Shown: one piece after another, positions 19,122 through 28,774 of the stretch
How the letters are laid out: the number at the start of each line of letters is the position of its first letter
Position numbering within the stretch: position 1 is the first letter of the stretch
Assembly: GCA_016795105.1 (NCBI GenBank)
Contig: JAEUIH010000022.1
Coordinates: 34,530 to 98,529, forward strand
Direction of reading: 5' to 3'
DNA from: Planctomyces sp.
Lineage (GTDB): Bacteria > Planctomycetota > Planctomycetia > Planctomycetales > Planctomycetaceae
Length of the DNA stretch: 64,000 nt
Position numbers and translations under genes: made by a program
Notes under the pieces: model-generated
What the model was told of the DNA's origin: nothing
The model's database searches: none
The model's input: the letters and a program-made list of their open reading frames with translations, nothing else

Positions 19122-20428
19122 ATTTTTGTTTGAAGAAACGTCTTTAGATGTTCATCGGGTGGGACGGAGAGTGGGAACTGGCGGCAGAATGCATGGCCGG
19201 AAATTCCAGCATGATCACGCACGGCGAGGTGAATATGTTCGGGACGAATGCGAATTCCATCCTGTGGAGCAAGCTCGCAGGTGACAGGATTCAACGGAAC
19301 AAGCATCTGCTCATCATCGGTAGCTCCGAGAACCCTATTCCCTTCAATCCCGGCGCCCAGAAACATTATTGAGCCAATCGACCAGTGGTCCTTACCGTTT
19401 CCATTGTTGTAGGTTGGCGTTCTACCCATTTCACTTTGAATGATGACAACAAGCTTCTCCCGGATCTTAAGATCCTCGGCCCTTCGCAACAGATAGTCGA
19501 TACCGGCAAGGAATTCCGGGATCAGCTTCATTTGATCGGCGTCGTTATTGTTGTGACTGTCAAATTGTGAGATCGAAAGGTTCGCTGATACGCATACACC
19601 CGCACAAAAAGATGCGAGTGCAATATCAGCCTGCTGCCAGAGCCTCTCTCGAGCAGGCTCCTTCGGTATAAATGGTGTGACTCGCTGCAGAGCTTTTGAA
19701 CTTGTCTGAGCCGAGTAAAGCATACTCTGACTCCGTTCGACACGCGGCAGTCGCGCCTGAGAGACTCGGGCCTCAAACTGTGACTCCAGAGTTCGCTCAA
19801 TTCGGTCGTTTACAAAGGAATCCGAATACTGATGCGTGGCACTTCCCTCTACATAATCCGCTCTTGCCAGCAGATTCAAGGACTGCAGGTACGGAACTCG
19901 CGACATTGGCACAAGGTTTCCCGTGGCGGCGTAGTTCCCAAAAGTCAGGAATGCCAGCGGTGCGTCACTACCGAGACACGCTGCCGCAAGTGCTGGAAAT
20001 GTTGGGTAGGCCAAACTGTCGAGTTTACCCGTGGCCATGTAACGGGCACACGGTGTATGGTTATTGACCGACAGATCCAGACCATTTAACGTCAATAACT
20101 CACTACCATACTTCTGAAAGAAGTCCTCATTGCTCATACCGGCTGTGATCTGCTTTTCAGTGGGTGCAAATCGATGATTGCCGGCTGTCAGAATGTCCGA
20201 ATCCTGATAAAGACGATTGATGCCGTTCCGGCCCTTTGGATCCATCAGGTACGTCGTATCCCAGCCTCCGGATGCATTAAAGACCACATAGTACGGACCG
20301 ACATAACCCGACTCTGCTGCCTGCTCCTGCACAGAATTGCCCAGCACCTGTGACAAGCCCACCGGAGCTGCAAAGCCAAGGCCAGTTCCGGCACACAACC
20401 GCAGAAAGTGTCTTCGACTACCCATCAT
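19118..20428 (-). CDS. DUF1501 family secreted protein
   Basis: A 436-residue protein with a Tat-type signal (MMGSRRHFLRLCAGTGLGFAAP). It shows the DUF1501 pattern: a VVFNASGGWDTTYLMDP opening, FDSHNNN, and IIQSEMGRTPTYNNGNGKDHW, which resembles the metal-binding core of alkaline-phosphatase/sulfatase-fold enzymes. DUF1501 genes are abundant in planctomycetes and usually sit beside a cytochrome c-like DUF1549 or DUF1588/1592 gene, as here (24 bases downstream of that gene's stop). Biochemical function is not established. The TAG stop codon (19118-19120) is part of a type A repeat foot. Confidence 0.85.
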   Translation of the reverse strand: MMGSRRHFLRLCAGTGLGFAAPVGLSQVLGNSVQEQAAESGYVGPYYVVFNASGGWDTTYLMDPKGRNGINRLYQDSDILTAGNHRFAPTEKQITAGMSNEDFFQKYGSELLTLNGLDLSVNNHTPCARYMATGKLDSLAYPTFPALAAACLGSDAPLAFLTFGNYAATGNLVPMSRVPYLQSLNLLARADYVEGSATHQYSDSFVNDRIERTLESQFEARVSQARLPRVERSQSMLYSAQTSSKALQRVTPFIPKEPARERLWQQADIALASFCAGVCVSANLSISQFDSHNNNDADQMKLIPEFLAGIDYLLRRAEDLKIREKLVVIIQSEMGRTPTYNNGNGKDHWSIGSIMFLGAGIEGNRVLGATDDEQMLVPLNPVTCELAPQDGIRIRPEHIHLAVRDHAGISGHAFCRQFPLSVPPDEHLKTFLQTKM

Positions 20429-20451
20429 TGTGCATTCTACCTGCGTTGAGT

Positions 20452-22806
20452 CTACTCATACAGAAATTCATGCTGCCGAAGCAAATAGGTGACAACGCCT
20501 CGCCACGCTCGAACCGAATAGTGAGGATCGTCAACTCGATAATCTTCCCGACCACCGCAGAAATACGTTTCCCGCTTTTCAAAGCGATCCTGGGCCTGAG
20601 CATCCTGAATGATACCCGAGAAGAGTTCGAATGTCCGAGTCACTTCCGGATCCTGTGGACGATCCTCCCGTCCAAGTATTCGCGAATGCAGATACACAAT
20701 CGCATTTCTGATTCGCTCATCAGAGGTAGCGTTCCCTGGAAGCACATCCGGTTCAATCTCCGGAAACAACACTCGCTCCTGTGCAGGTCGCCGGAAGTCT
20801 TTTGCCACCTGTGCACAGGCCACGTCGTTGGCCAGCAGTCGCTGAATCGCCCCCATTGCTCCTCCAGGATCCGCGTTTCGCTCTGTCACGGTAATGGAGT
20901 CGATTCCACCATACAAAACCGCGAAGTCTCCTTCGAGTTTTGCCCAGCGAGTCCCAAAGATGGCTGCAATTTTTCGTTCCAACTGTTCCGGACTTAACAT
21001 GCGAACCACGCCCAGATCATCGAGTTCGGCTCGTCGCTCATCCGTTTCGACAAGTGCACTCAAACCGTCAGCGGAGTACAGATCCGAGTGCACGAGTGAC
21101 TGAAAAACAGACTTCAGATTGAAACCGGATTCGCGAAACTCGTGTGCAACGTTTTCGATCAGGCGTCGCTGTTCACGATATGCGAGTCTCCGAGAATTGA
21201 ACAATCGATCATCAGTGTCTTCGGGCGCCTGAAGCACTCGGCGTCCAAACAGCAGGTAGTAGACGTGTTCAGTCATCGCTATTGAAAATCGATCATCTTT
21301 GACGATCCGCTCGGACAGCCATTGTTGAGCTCTCCAGCGTTGTTCTGCTGGCAGACGTTCCCCCTCAAAACCCGCCTCAAATATGTCCTGATACCAGCCG
21401 TCGCGCCGTGGCGCCAGGTATCCCATGTCATCGAAATCCTGAAAAATGCCGGCGACCGGGTCGATCGTTCGATGACATACCACACAGTCAGGTGCTTCCA
21501 TTACCGGGTTCGCATATTTCGATGCAACTGCAGAAGCATCTGTTGTTCTCGGTGCCAACTGCATAATGTCGATCCCGAGGAAGTGCTGATAAATCATTCG
21601 AGCCCGCAGCCGATTCCGATTGGTTTCTGTTGTAGGATAACGGCGGAGGTAATGAAACATGCTCATGAGGCCCGCATGCGGATAAAGTCCGGTTAAGGAT
21701 TCCTGAGTTTTTCCGTCACGGCCCGTAAGTGCCGAAAGTTGAGCCGGTATGTATTCAAAAGGATCTTCCTGATTGCTGAACTGACCTCGGATGTTTTCAA
21801 AAATTCCATATCCGCGCGCAGTGTAGGGCGACACCATAATGTAATCAGCAGTCACAAGCTCAGTGAACGGGCGATCGTTCCGTACGATATACGCGATCAA
21901 CTCCAAAGGCTCTCGTAAAATCGCTTCACGATACACATCCGCCAGTTTCCATCGCGCTCGCTCCTGCTCGGCTTCAGGAATATGACTCAGATCAAAGTCC
22001 TGGTACCAGAGACGCGTCTTTTCGAAGTGGTGATACGACAACAGAGTCTCTGCGTTGTCTTCAATACCAGTCGTCAGAAAAATATCGTTAAACCCTTCTT
22101 TCAAACGATCAAAAAATGCCGGCTCGTTCATGATCTCTGCAAGGATCGGTCGAATCGCTGCTCGCCCTTCGCTGTCCACTCGAGCCAACTCCTCGCTTCG
22201 AGGAAGTCGACCTGCAAGTGATAACGCAATTCGCCTCAGAAGCTTCTTCGTCGAAAGTGGGGTAACGTCGGTCAGAAACTCACGACGATCCTCCTCCTTC
22301 CAGACCTTCAGAGCAGCACTTTCCAACTCAGATGTGCTCGCGCCGGATGCACTGCGTTCCCGTACCGCTTCGACAAATTGAGTTAACACACGAAAGCCGG
22401 CTGAATCCGTTTTCAGGACTTCGCCTCCGCCATGTTCCAACTCCCCGCTTGCTTTCAGGAGAATTCGCGACTGATCGGCTTTCGTCGTTTCCGAGACGAC
22501 TGCCATGCTGAGAAACGCATGAAAGTTCTCTGCTCGGTCAGAAATCTGATCGGCCGATGAAAAGCGCTCTTTACGGAGCAGAAATGCTGATTCCCGAGCT
22601 TCTCCGTCCGCCCGGTGACATCGCAAACACGTCCGTTCACCCACTCGCGCCCAGACCTCTCGATCAAACGATCGTAGCGATTCCGGAAGATCACCTGCAG
22701 GCTCCAGTGCACAGACACTGCTGATCCTGCCCAATGTGATCGCAGTCAGCAGGATGACCTGCCACATGACAGGATACATCAATTCAATGAAACTACTGCG
22801 AATCAT
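20452..22806 (-). CDS. Secreted DUF1588/DUF1592-type protein with cytochrome c-like motifs
   Basis: A 784-residue exported protein. ATG 22806 is preceded by GGGAGGA; the frame is open to 22854, but the extra residues are translated repeat sequence. Two haem-binding motifs are seen: CLRCH near residue 60 and CVVCH, followed by RTIDPVAGIFQDFDDMG as in DUF1588. RPFTELVTADYIMVSPYTARGYG matches the DUF1592 pattern, and HEFLYE closes the protein. Such proteins are a planctomycete speciality and pair with DUF1501 partners, which here follows downstream. A role in polysaccharide or organic-matter breakdown has been suggested for the families but is not proven. Confidence 0.8.
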   Translation of the reverse strand: MIRSSFIELMYPVMWQVILLTAITLGRISSVCALEPAGDLPESLRSFDREVWARVGERTCLRCHRADGEARESAFLLRKERFSSADQISDRAENFHAFLSMAVVSETTKADQSRILLKASGELEHGGGEVLKTDSAGFRVLTQFVEAVRERSASGASTSELESAALKVWKEEDRREFLTDVTPLSTKKLLRRIALSLAGRLPRSEELARVDSEGRAAIRPILAEIMNEPAFFDRLKEGFNDIFLTTGIEDNAETLLSYHHFEKTRLWYQDFDLSHIPEAEQERARWKLADVYREAILREPLELIAYIVRNDRPFTELVTADYIMVSPYTARGYGIFENIRGQFSNQEDPFEYIPAQLSALTGRDGKTQESLTGLYPHAGLMSMFHYLRRYPTTETNRNRLRARMIYQHFLGIDIMQLAPRTTDASAVASKYANPVMEAPDCVVCHRTIDPVAGIFQDFDDMGYLAPRRDGWYQDIFEAGFEGERLPAEQRWRAQQWLSERIVKDDRFSIAMTEHVYYLLFGRRVLQAPEDTDDRLFNSRRLAYREQRRLIENVAHEFRESGFNLKSVFQSLVHSDLYSADGLSALVETDERRAELDDLGVVRMLSPEQLERKIAAIFGTRWAKLEGDFAVLYGGIDSITVTERNADPGGAMGAIQRLLANDVACAQVAKDFRRPAQERVLFPEIEPDVLPGNATSDERIRNAIVYLHSRILGREDRPQDPEVTRTFELFSGIIQDAQAQDRFEKRETYFCGGREDYRVDDPHYSVRAWRGVVTYLLRQHEFLYE

Positions 22807-22822
22807 GCTGGATAGTCCTCCC

Positions 22823-23082
22823 GTAGCAGGCATTCTACGAATGCCGTCCGCCACTCACCTCATGATACACGATGTGACTTGATGAAAATGTTGCGCACGT
22901 ACCGTAGCTTGGGCATTCCTGCCCGAGCCGCCTCTGCCGCGTATCAGTACTTGAACCAGGACGGGACGGGCAGGAATGCCCATCCTACATTTAGAGCCAC
23001 CCCTGCCGCGTATCAGTGCTTGAACCAGGACGGGACGGGCAGGAATGCCCATCCTACGCAGCACTCGGGGAGTGTCTGCTAC
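22823..23082. repeat. REP/BIME cluster with type C, B, A, A and C elements
   Basis: In order: type C plus at 22823-22850, type B plus at 22904-22928, type A minus at 22964-22988 and 23033-23057, and a divergent type C minus at 23058-23082. The two A units have a 69-bp period and share the linker CTGCCGCGTATCAGTGCTTG. The last element supplies the rsmG stop codon. The cluster fills the space between rsmG and the cytochrome-like gene. Confidence 0.85.
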
Positions 23083-23789
23083 TGTCGAGTCAGTTTCAAA
23101 ATGACACTGCGACCATCGCGGCCTGGTGTCTCCCATTCGCGTATGACATCAATTCGCACGCGACGCAACAAACCTGCTTCTTCAGCCTCAGCCTGTTCGT
23201 CTACCCACTTGCGTCCTTTGATCAGCAGCAACTCACCAATGGACCTCCAGCATGGATCAAACCAGGTCAACAGTTTTGACAGTGGTGCAACCGCCCTTGC
23301 AGTCACTACATCGAACTTCTGCTTCTTCAGCACCAGTTCCGCTCGATCTGAGTAAACATGCACGTTCAAACCCAGCTTTCTGATGACGTCCATCAGAACA
23401 GAGGATTTCTTTGCAATCGATTCCGCCAGGGCCATTTTTAGATCTGATCTCAGAATCGCCAGCGGTATGCCCGGAACACCGCCTCCGGAACCAACATCCA
23501 ACACTCGGACACCTCGAGCAATCTCCTGAGAGAGTTCGATAGTGTCGAGTAAATCCCGACTCACAAATGTTGGAAAATCCGTGTGGCGAGTCAGATTGTG
23601 AGTCTCATTCCATTCCCAAAGCAGACGGCAATAGCGTTCCAGCAGAGGAACGAACTGACCGTCCACTCCGGGATTAAACTCCCGGAGTGCATCGGCAAGG
23701 CTGTCACACGGTTCAGAAGTCGTCGAGAGTTCCTGATTCATAGTATCCAACTGGTTTTCCACGGGCATCAACACACGTAAACGAATCAC
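23079..23789 (-). CDS. rsmG: 16S rRNA (guanine-N7)-methyltransferase RsmG
   Basis: RsmG methylates G527 of 16S rRNA using S-adenosylmethionine. Key motifs: LDVGSGGGVPGIPLAI (SAM-binding motif I), AESIAKKSSVL, and FDVVTARAVAPL, all typical of RsmG/GidB. The 236 residues from GTG 23789 fit the family (about 210-240); ATG 23768 or 23741 are alternative starts. The start overlaps the stop of the upstream isomerase-like gene by 4 bases. The TAG stop codon (23079-23081) falls in the GTAG foot of a type C-like repeat. RsmG is often beside parAB or mnmG; that context is absent here. Confidence 0.92.
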   Translation of the reverse strand: MIRLRVLMPVENQLDTMNQELSTTSEPCDSLADALREFNPGVDGQFVPLLERYCRLLWEWNETHNLTRHTDFPTFVSRDLLDTIELSQEIARGVRVLDVGSGGGVPGIPLAILRSDLKMALAESIAKKSSVLMDVIRKLGLNVHVYSDRAELVLKKQKFDVVTARAVAPLSKLLTWFDPCWRSIGELLLIKGRKWVDEQAEAEEAGLLRRVRIDVIREWETPGRDGRSVILKLTRQ

Positions 23790-24718
23790 ACGAGGCCAAA
23801 TGCTGCGTCCATCTCCAAAGCGATCTTCTTCAGTTCCGCAGCATCTCCGCCAGGAACTTCAGCGGCCAGCCAGCCGTAGAAGTTAATTTCCTGAAGCGCC
23901 TTGCGAACGTCGAGATAATCGATGTCGCCTTCAGAGATTCGAGTAAACTTGTCTTCAGCTCGTGAAAATCCTTTGACGTCCAGCTTGATGACTCGCTTAC
24001 CCAACTGGCGAATCCAGTCGCCCATGCTTCCATATTTCCAGTGATTGCCAATATCAAACTGCATGCCGATCCATGGCGAGTTCAATTCGTCGACATACTT
24101 CACAAACTTGTCAGCAGTCTGAGTCGCATCTCCCTGATGATCGTAGAGGAAGTGGTTCCAGACATTTTCAATCGCGATCGCAACACCAAGTTCGGCAGCC
24201 AGTGGAATTGCTTTAGCAATGTTCTCGATCGAGCGTTTCCAGTTCTCTTCTTCTGAACCATCGTTGCCGTGGCCGATCACCAGCAGAGTTGTATGGCCGC
24301 CGACTGCGTGAGTCGCACGCAATGCAGTCTGCAGTGATTCCAGCGCCTTCGCGCGGACAGTTGCGTCGGGGTCCGTGTGACGGACGCTCCAGTGCGTGGA
24401 GTTCACAGTGCCGTCGACTGGAAGTCCACTCTCAGCGATTGCGATCTTCGTTGCTTCAACATCCATTCCGGGAGAATCCATCTCAATCCCGTCAAACCCC
24501 GCCTCCTTCACGGCCCGAAATTTCTCCGTCAAGGTCCCTTTCACCTGGACCATCCCGATCTTCAGCGTTTTGTAGAGCCGTCCCTTTAATGGGTACTCAT
24601 CTGCCCGAACAAGCGGCTGAGTCAATGAAGCTCCCAGCGCCGGAAATGCTGCTCCTGCAGCGACCATCGCTCCGCCAGCCTGAAGAAAACCGCGACGCGA
24701 CACGGAACCGATGTTCAT
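23786..24718 (-). CDS. Sugar phosphate isomerase/epimerase-like TIM-barrel protein, exported
   Basis: ATG 24718 has GGAGG 7 bases upstream; 310 residues. SRRGFLQAGGAMVAAGAAF is a Tat-type signal. The mature part fits the xylose-isomerase-like AP-endonuclease-2 fold: EAGFDGIEMDSPG, AIAIENVWNHF (Glu metal ligand), GMQFDIGNHWKYG (Asp and His ligands), VIKLDVKGF, and the C-terminal GWLAAEVPGG (Glu ligand). Such proteins isomerise or epimerise sugars; many secreted planctomycete copies lack an assigned substrate. The gene overlaps rsmG by 4 bases and is divergent from the M28 peptidase. Confidence 0.85.
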   Translation of the reverse strand: MNIGSVSRRGFLQAGGAMVAAGAAFPALGASLTQPLVRADEYPLKGRLYKTLKIGMVQVKGTLTEKFRAVKEAGFDGIEMDSPGMDVEATKIAIAESGLPVDGTVNSTHWSVRHTDPDATVRAKALESLQTALRATHAVGGHTTLLVIGHGNDGSEEENWKRSIENIAKAIPLAAELGVAIAIENVWNHFLYDHQGDATQTADKFVKYVDELNSPWIGMQFDIGNHWKYGSMGDWIRQLGKRVIKLDVKGFSRAEDKFTRISEGDIDYLDVRKALQEINFYGWLAAEVPGGDAAELKKIALEMDAAFGLV

Positions 24719-24876
24719 ATGCAACCTCCACTCAGGAATCTTACGGGTTTGATCAGAATCAGTTTTCGGCATCATACCCCTCCGACACTGGCGGAAACAG
24801 GCTTCCGAAGGTCATACTCCAATCACATCGGATTTTTCTTTGTCGCCAGAGCTTTTCATTTGATCGAAAGCAGATC

Positions 24877-26319
24877 ATGAGATATTCACAACGCGCCGCG
24901 ATCGCTGTACTGTTCCGTGCTTTGATCCTCCCAATGGCTGGCGGAGCGTGTTTTGGCGAAGATTTTTCCGTGCAGCCTCTCACTGCCGATGAACTTCAGG
25001 CAGTTGATTCCATTCAGCAGGGAAGTGTCACCGCCACGGTTGGCTTTCTGGCTTCCGATGAAATGGCCGGAAGGAATACGCCATCAACGGAATTGAATAT
25101 CGCAGCCGCGTACGTGGCTGCTCGGTTTCGCGGTGCCGGGCTCGAAGGTCCTGGCTCCGATCTGAGCTTCTTTCAGTCAACCAGCATCGAACAGGTCTCT
25201 CCGGCAAAGTCCGGATTGTCGGTGAACGTTGACGGCACACGAATCGCAGACTGCCATGTCCTGATGGGGCTCAGGGATCCTGTTGAGATCTCCGGGGCGA
25301 TTGAAAATGCAAACTCCGCCAGAGCTGACCAGAAATTTGCCGGTCCCGTCTGGCTCAGTGACTCGCCACTTCCACCTCAGGTTCTCAGCAATCCCGGCGG
25401 CGCTGTTGTTGCATGGTCACGAAAGATACGCGAAATTGCAAAACAGGGAGCAACACTTGTTATCGTCCCGATCGGCTCCGACAGCCCTCTGCATGAAATT
25501 GCTCGCCGACTTTCTGAGACCCCAATTACGCTTCCTCAGCAGTTTGCGTTTGCCTGCCCGGTTGTCATCGTTCCAGCCGGAACTGAACTCGAAAACAAAA
25601 CCGTCTCCGTTACCGTTCCTGCAAACAGAATCATTTCCACTCCCGTGCACAATGTGATCGGGATTCTGAAGGGAAGCGATCCGGAACTCTCGAAACAGGC
25701 AATCATTATCTCTGCTCATCTCGACCACATCGGAACACGAGATGGCGGTGAAGACACGATCAATAACGGAGCAGATGACAATGCAACCGGCGTTACTGCG
25801 GTTGTTTCACTGGCCGATGCATATTCAAAACTCTCAAATCGTCCAAAACGCACTGTGATTTTTATGACATTCTGGGGCGAAGAAAAAGGGCTGCTCGGTT
25901 CGAAATATTATGCTCAGAATCCGATCTGGCCGCTCGATCAGACTATTGCAAACGTCAACATTGAGATGATCGGTCGTCCTGAAGAGAACGCAGAAGGTAA
26001 GGCATGGGGTACCGGATGGACTCGGTCTACACTTTGTGATCTCGTTGCAGCAGGAGCCAAACGTGCCGAGGTGGATGTCTTCCATCGGGAAGATGTCAGC
26101 GAAATGCTCTATGCACGCAGCGACAACTACTCGTTCGTCAACGCAGGAGTCATCGCTCATAGCTTCTCCGCCGGCTCACTGCATGCGGATTATCACCAGC
26201 CATCAGATGAAGTCTCTCGACTGAATCTCCCTCATATGACGAAGATCATTCGAGGTCTGATGGCGGGCACGCTCCCTCTGGCGACAGGTGAAGCAACTCC
26301 GATCGCTACAAAGAACTGA
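24877..26319 (+). CDS. Secreted M28-family metallopeptidase
   Basis: 480 residues from ATG 24877 (MRYSQRAAIAVLFRALILPM, a signal peptide). The M28 di-zinc site is clear: IIISAHLDHIGT (His, Asp), NGADDNATGV (Asp), FWGEEKGLLGS (catalytic Glu-Glu), NIEMIGRP, and DYHQPSDEVSRL (His). A PA-like insert (ISGAIENANSARADQKFAGP in part) lies in the middle. These enzymes are aminopeptidases or carboxypeptidases acting outside the cytoplasm. The frame is open further upstream to 24289, but that stretch is antisense to the neighbouring gene and not conserved-looking. Confidence 0.9.
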   Translation: MRYSQRAAIAVLFRALILPMAGGACFGEDFSVQPLTADELQAVDSIQQGSVTATVGFLASDEMAGRNTPSTELNIAAAYVAARFRGAGLEGPGSDLSFFQSTSIEQVSPAKSGLSVNVDGTRIADCHVLMGLRDPVEISGAIENANSARADQKFAGPVWLSDSPLPPQVLSNPGGAVVAWSRKIREIAKQGATLVIVPIGSDSPLHEIARRLSETPITLPQQFAFACPVVIVPAGTELENKTVSVTVPANRIISTPVHNVIGILKGSDPELSKQAIIISAHLDHIGTRDGGEDTINNGADDNATGVTAVVSLADAYSKLSNRPKRTVIFMTFWGEEKGLLGSKYYAQNPIWPLDQTIANVNIEMIGRPEENAEGKAWGTGWTRSTLCDLVAAGAKRAEVDVFHREDVSEMLYARSDNYSFVNAGVIAHSFSAGSLHADYHQPSDEVSRLNLPHMTKIIRGLMAGTLPLATGEATPIATKN

Positions 26320-26342
26320 ACACATTCCCTGTCAGCATTGAG

Positions 26343-28160
26343 TTATTGAGTTACAGGCCATGCGAGCCAGATCGTATCGATCTCCGCCATGGAGTCTGGC
26401 GGTCGATATGTGGCGGCTCGAACAACTCCCGTTTCGGAATCTCGCGCAATCAGTCGAATCGCTCCACTGAATGCTTCGACTGTACTGCCCTCGATTCTCA
26501 GCGTGACGGCTTTTGAAGAATCGCCCTCCTTTTCTGAACGAGCTGCTGCTGCCGTGACTCCTTCCGGAAGACCTTCAACACGGAAGTCCAGAACTCCGCT
26601 ATACCCATTGGTACGATCAATGGTGACAGGTATTTCAAGCGGCTTGTCAGTGGTACCTGAAAACACTGATTCCCTGATGCTCAACTTTGCATCGGGCCGA
26701 CTTTCCGTAACCGTTAACAGGTAGAAGTAACGCTCTCCTCCGTGTGCATATCGATCTCGAACTTCCACAGAAAACAGACCGTCATCCGGAATGGTCAACG
26801 TGGATTCGCAGTCGAGATCAGTTCCGCTCAGATCGTCCGCTTCTTTCAGGATCGCGCCATTTTGAGAGCGAATAGTGATTGCCGGATCAAGCAGCGAATC
26901 TCGCCGCCGCGCTTCAACTCGAACAGTAACATTCTTCCCCCTCTCACCCTGAAACTGCCAATGGTCTCGCTCACCGCCCTTATGGATCACACCTGTAATG
27001 GCCGCCGGAATGACTGTGGGTGCACTTTTGCTCCGAGATGCCCCATTGCTGTGAGATGCATCGTTGCTCTGAATCGTGCGGCCTTCAATCAGCGATGCCA
27101 TGTTGATCACTGAAACAGTTACCGGCATTGCGGAGTCAAACGGTACAGACCTGCTCTCTTCAGGTGCCCCTGCCAGCACCGGCACTGTTGCTCCGTCAGG
27201 ATTGAGATTCCATCCTTTCAACTCAACTGATGTATCAATCCCCGTCTGAATCGCAAGGGGGAGTGTGTAATCGACTGCAGGTCCAGTTGAAACCGTAAGT
27301 CGATACATGTAGTTCGCACCGCCAGCAAAATGGATTGAGCTGTTGGGATCCGATGGAAACGAGAACAGTCGAATCCTGAGGATACCATCGCGTTCTGCTT
27401 TGAATGTCGCCTGAGGATCAATTCCATGGTCGTCGTCGTTCTGAATCAGAATCGCGCCGTCTTCGTCAAGCACCTGAAGAACAGCGTCCATTGGTGAACT
27501 GAGCTCGCGTTTACCGAGAACCGACACAAACAGAGTCTGACCGGCACTGACGGGCACCGTGTACGTATCAACGTCTCCGGACTTCTCCAGCACTCCATTG
27601 ATGACACGCTGGCCGTCCGATATTGCCTGAGCTTCAGCATGCCGGTCGTTGGGCTCAACCTCGAGAAGTTCCGGTAGACGACCAACGACAAATGGTCGAA
27701 GTGACGAGCTACCCGCTGGATTCCAGAACCGCAGCCAGTGAACACCGAGCGGACAATCAGCAGGAATTGTAATCGTGACCTTATCGTTCTTCTCGGAAAA
27801 CGCTGCTGACAACTTGCCATTGCTGGACCACAGACTCAGGGGTGGCGCCCCCGGCTTGCCGGAAAGAGTCACTTCGACCGCAGTCCCTGCCTGCCCACCC
27901 GGAGGGAAAATTCGGTCAATCACGGGAGTTTCAGGTTTGGATGGCTCCTGAGAAAATCCCTCACCATTGCTCACACACAGAATGCAGGCAACACACGGCA
28001 ACATTGATCGCCATACAGCGGAGGCAATCCGGACGCAGAAATTTGCGTAACGGTGAGGGCCCGGATGCTTGAGAAAATCGATGGACTCGGTGGGACCGTC
28101 GGAGGAAAAGAACATGATACGACTCGACAAGGCTGGCAGGAAGAACTGAATGAGGGGCAT
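26343..28160 (-). CDS. Secreted protein with two PPC (pre-peptidase C-terminal) domains
   Basis: A 605-residue exported protein with few catalytic features. After the N-terminal hydrophobic stretch (MLPCVACILCVSNGEGFSQ near residue 53), PVIDRIFPPGGQAGTAVEVTLSG is an IPT/TIG-like strand pattern. Two PPC-type beta-sandwich modules follow: VEPNDRHAEAQAI then GDVDTYTVPVSAGQTLFVSV, and later ERDHWQFQGERGKNVTVRVE. Such proteins are common in planctomycetes and probably work at the cell surface. The start is uncertain: ATG 28160, 28115 or 28004 are all in frame and none has a good ribosome-binding site. Confidence 0.7.
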   Translation of the reverse strand: MPLIQFFLPALSSRIMFFSSDGPTESIDFLKHPGPHRYANFCVRIASAVWRSMLPCVACILCVSNGEGFSQEPSKPETPVIDRIFPPGGQAGTAVEVTLSGKPGAPPLSLWSSNGKLSAAFSEKNDKVTITIPADCPLGVHWLRFWNPAGSSSLRPFVVGRLPELLEVEPNDRHAEAQAISDGQRVINGVLEKSGDVDTYTVPVSAGQTLFVSVLGKRELSSPMDAVLQVLDEDGAILIQNDDDHGIDPQATFKAERDGILRIRLFSFPSDPNSSIHFAGGANYMYRLTVSTGPAVDYTLPLAIQTGIDTSVELKGWNLNPDGATVPVLAGAPEESRSVPFDSAMPVTVSVINMASLIEGRTIQSNDASHSNGASRSKSAPTVIPAAITGVIHKGGERDHWQFQGERGKNVTVRVEARRRDSLLDPAITIRSQNGAILKEADDLSGTDLDCESTLTIPDDGLFSVEVRDRYAHGGERYFYLLTVTESRPDAKLSIRESVFSGTTDKPLEIPVTIDRTNGYSGVLDFRVEGLPEGVTAAAARSEKEGDSSKAVTLRIEGSTVEAFSGAIRLIARDSETGVVRAATYRPPDSMAEIDTIWLAWPVTQ

Positions 28161-28234
28161 TCAGTCTAACGCCAGCCCTGAGCAAGCCGAAGTGTTATTG
28201 GTTCTGATCGAGGAGTGTTTTCGACTCTTTCCAA

Positions 28235-28678
28235 TCAGGACCGAATCTCTACCTTTTTCGGCACCGCTGTCTCGACCTTCCGGAGGCTTAAAGTCAGCAC
28301 GCCGGCTTTCAACTCGGCGTCGATCGAGCTGACATCAGCATCTTTCGGAAGCCGCAGTCGGCGAATTGACGTTCCGGAAGGACGCTCATCGTGTAAAACC
28401 GTGATGCCTTCGCCGCGGTCCGCTTTTCGCAGAGCCACCGTGACCGAAAGAATCCCATCAGCGATCTGAACGTCAATGTCGTCCGAAACACATCCAGGCA
28501 CATCAAATTGTACCCGGTATGAATCACCCAGTTCCTGCACGGTTGTCGGAAGCTCTCGCGTCGTAGATCGCCCATCCGGAAAAAGCTGCTGAACAAGCTG
28601 ATTCAGCTGCTGATCAAGACTCTGACGCTGGGCCGCTTTGCGATCGGCTGTCGAACATGAACCCTGTTTGCACGCCAT
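28235..28678 (-). CDS. Hsp20/alpha-crystallin small heat-shock protein
   Basis: 147 residues from ATG 28678, with AGGAG 8 bases upstream. The alpha-crystallin domain spans about residues 45-147: YRVQFDVPGCVSDDIDVQIADG, and DAELKAGVLTLSLRK, the A-x-x-x-G-V-L-x-L signature. The N-terminus is Gln-rich. Small heat-shock proteins bind unfolding proteins. It lies 96 bases downstream of a second Hsp20 gene; the two are different in sequence (A-x-x-x-G-V-L here, G-x-x-x-G-V-L there) and probably act together. Confidence 0.92.
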   Translation of the reverse strand: MACKQGSCSTADRKAAQRQSLDQQLNQLVQQLFPDGRSTTRELPTTVQELGDSYRVQFDVPGCVSDDIDVQIADGILSVTVALRKADRGEGITVLHDERPSGTSIRRLRLPKDADVSSIDAELKAGVLTLSLRKVETAVPKKVEIRS

Positions 28679-28774
28679 GACAAATCTCCTGTGTTAAACG
28701 CTGTTTTCGATTTTTTTAGACTGAAATTCTGTGTCTCCGCTTCCTGACGTGAATTGCGGATCTGAGCCCAGGCA

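Noticed and set aside
18660..19147. Open reading frames inside the repeat arrays (also at 9064-9426, 29532-30017, 42440-42695, 47057-47589)
   Set aside because: Their proteins are translated repeat sequence (MGIPARP- or QECPSY-type peptides), with no ribosome-binding site.
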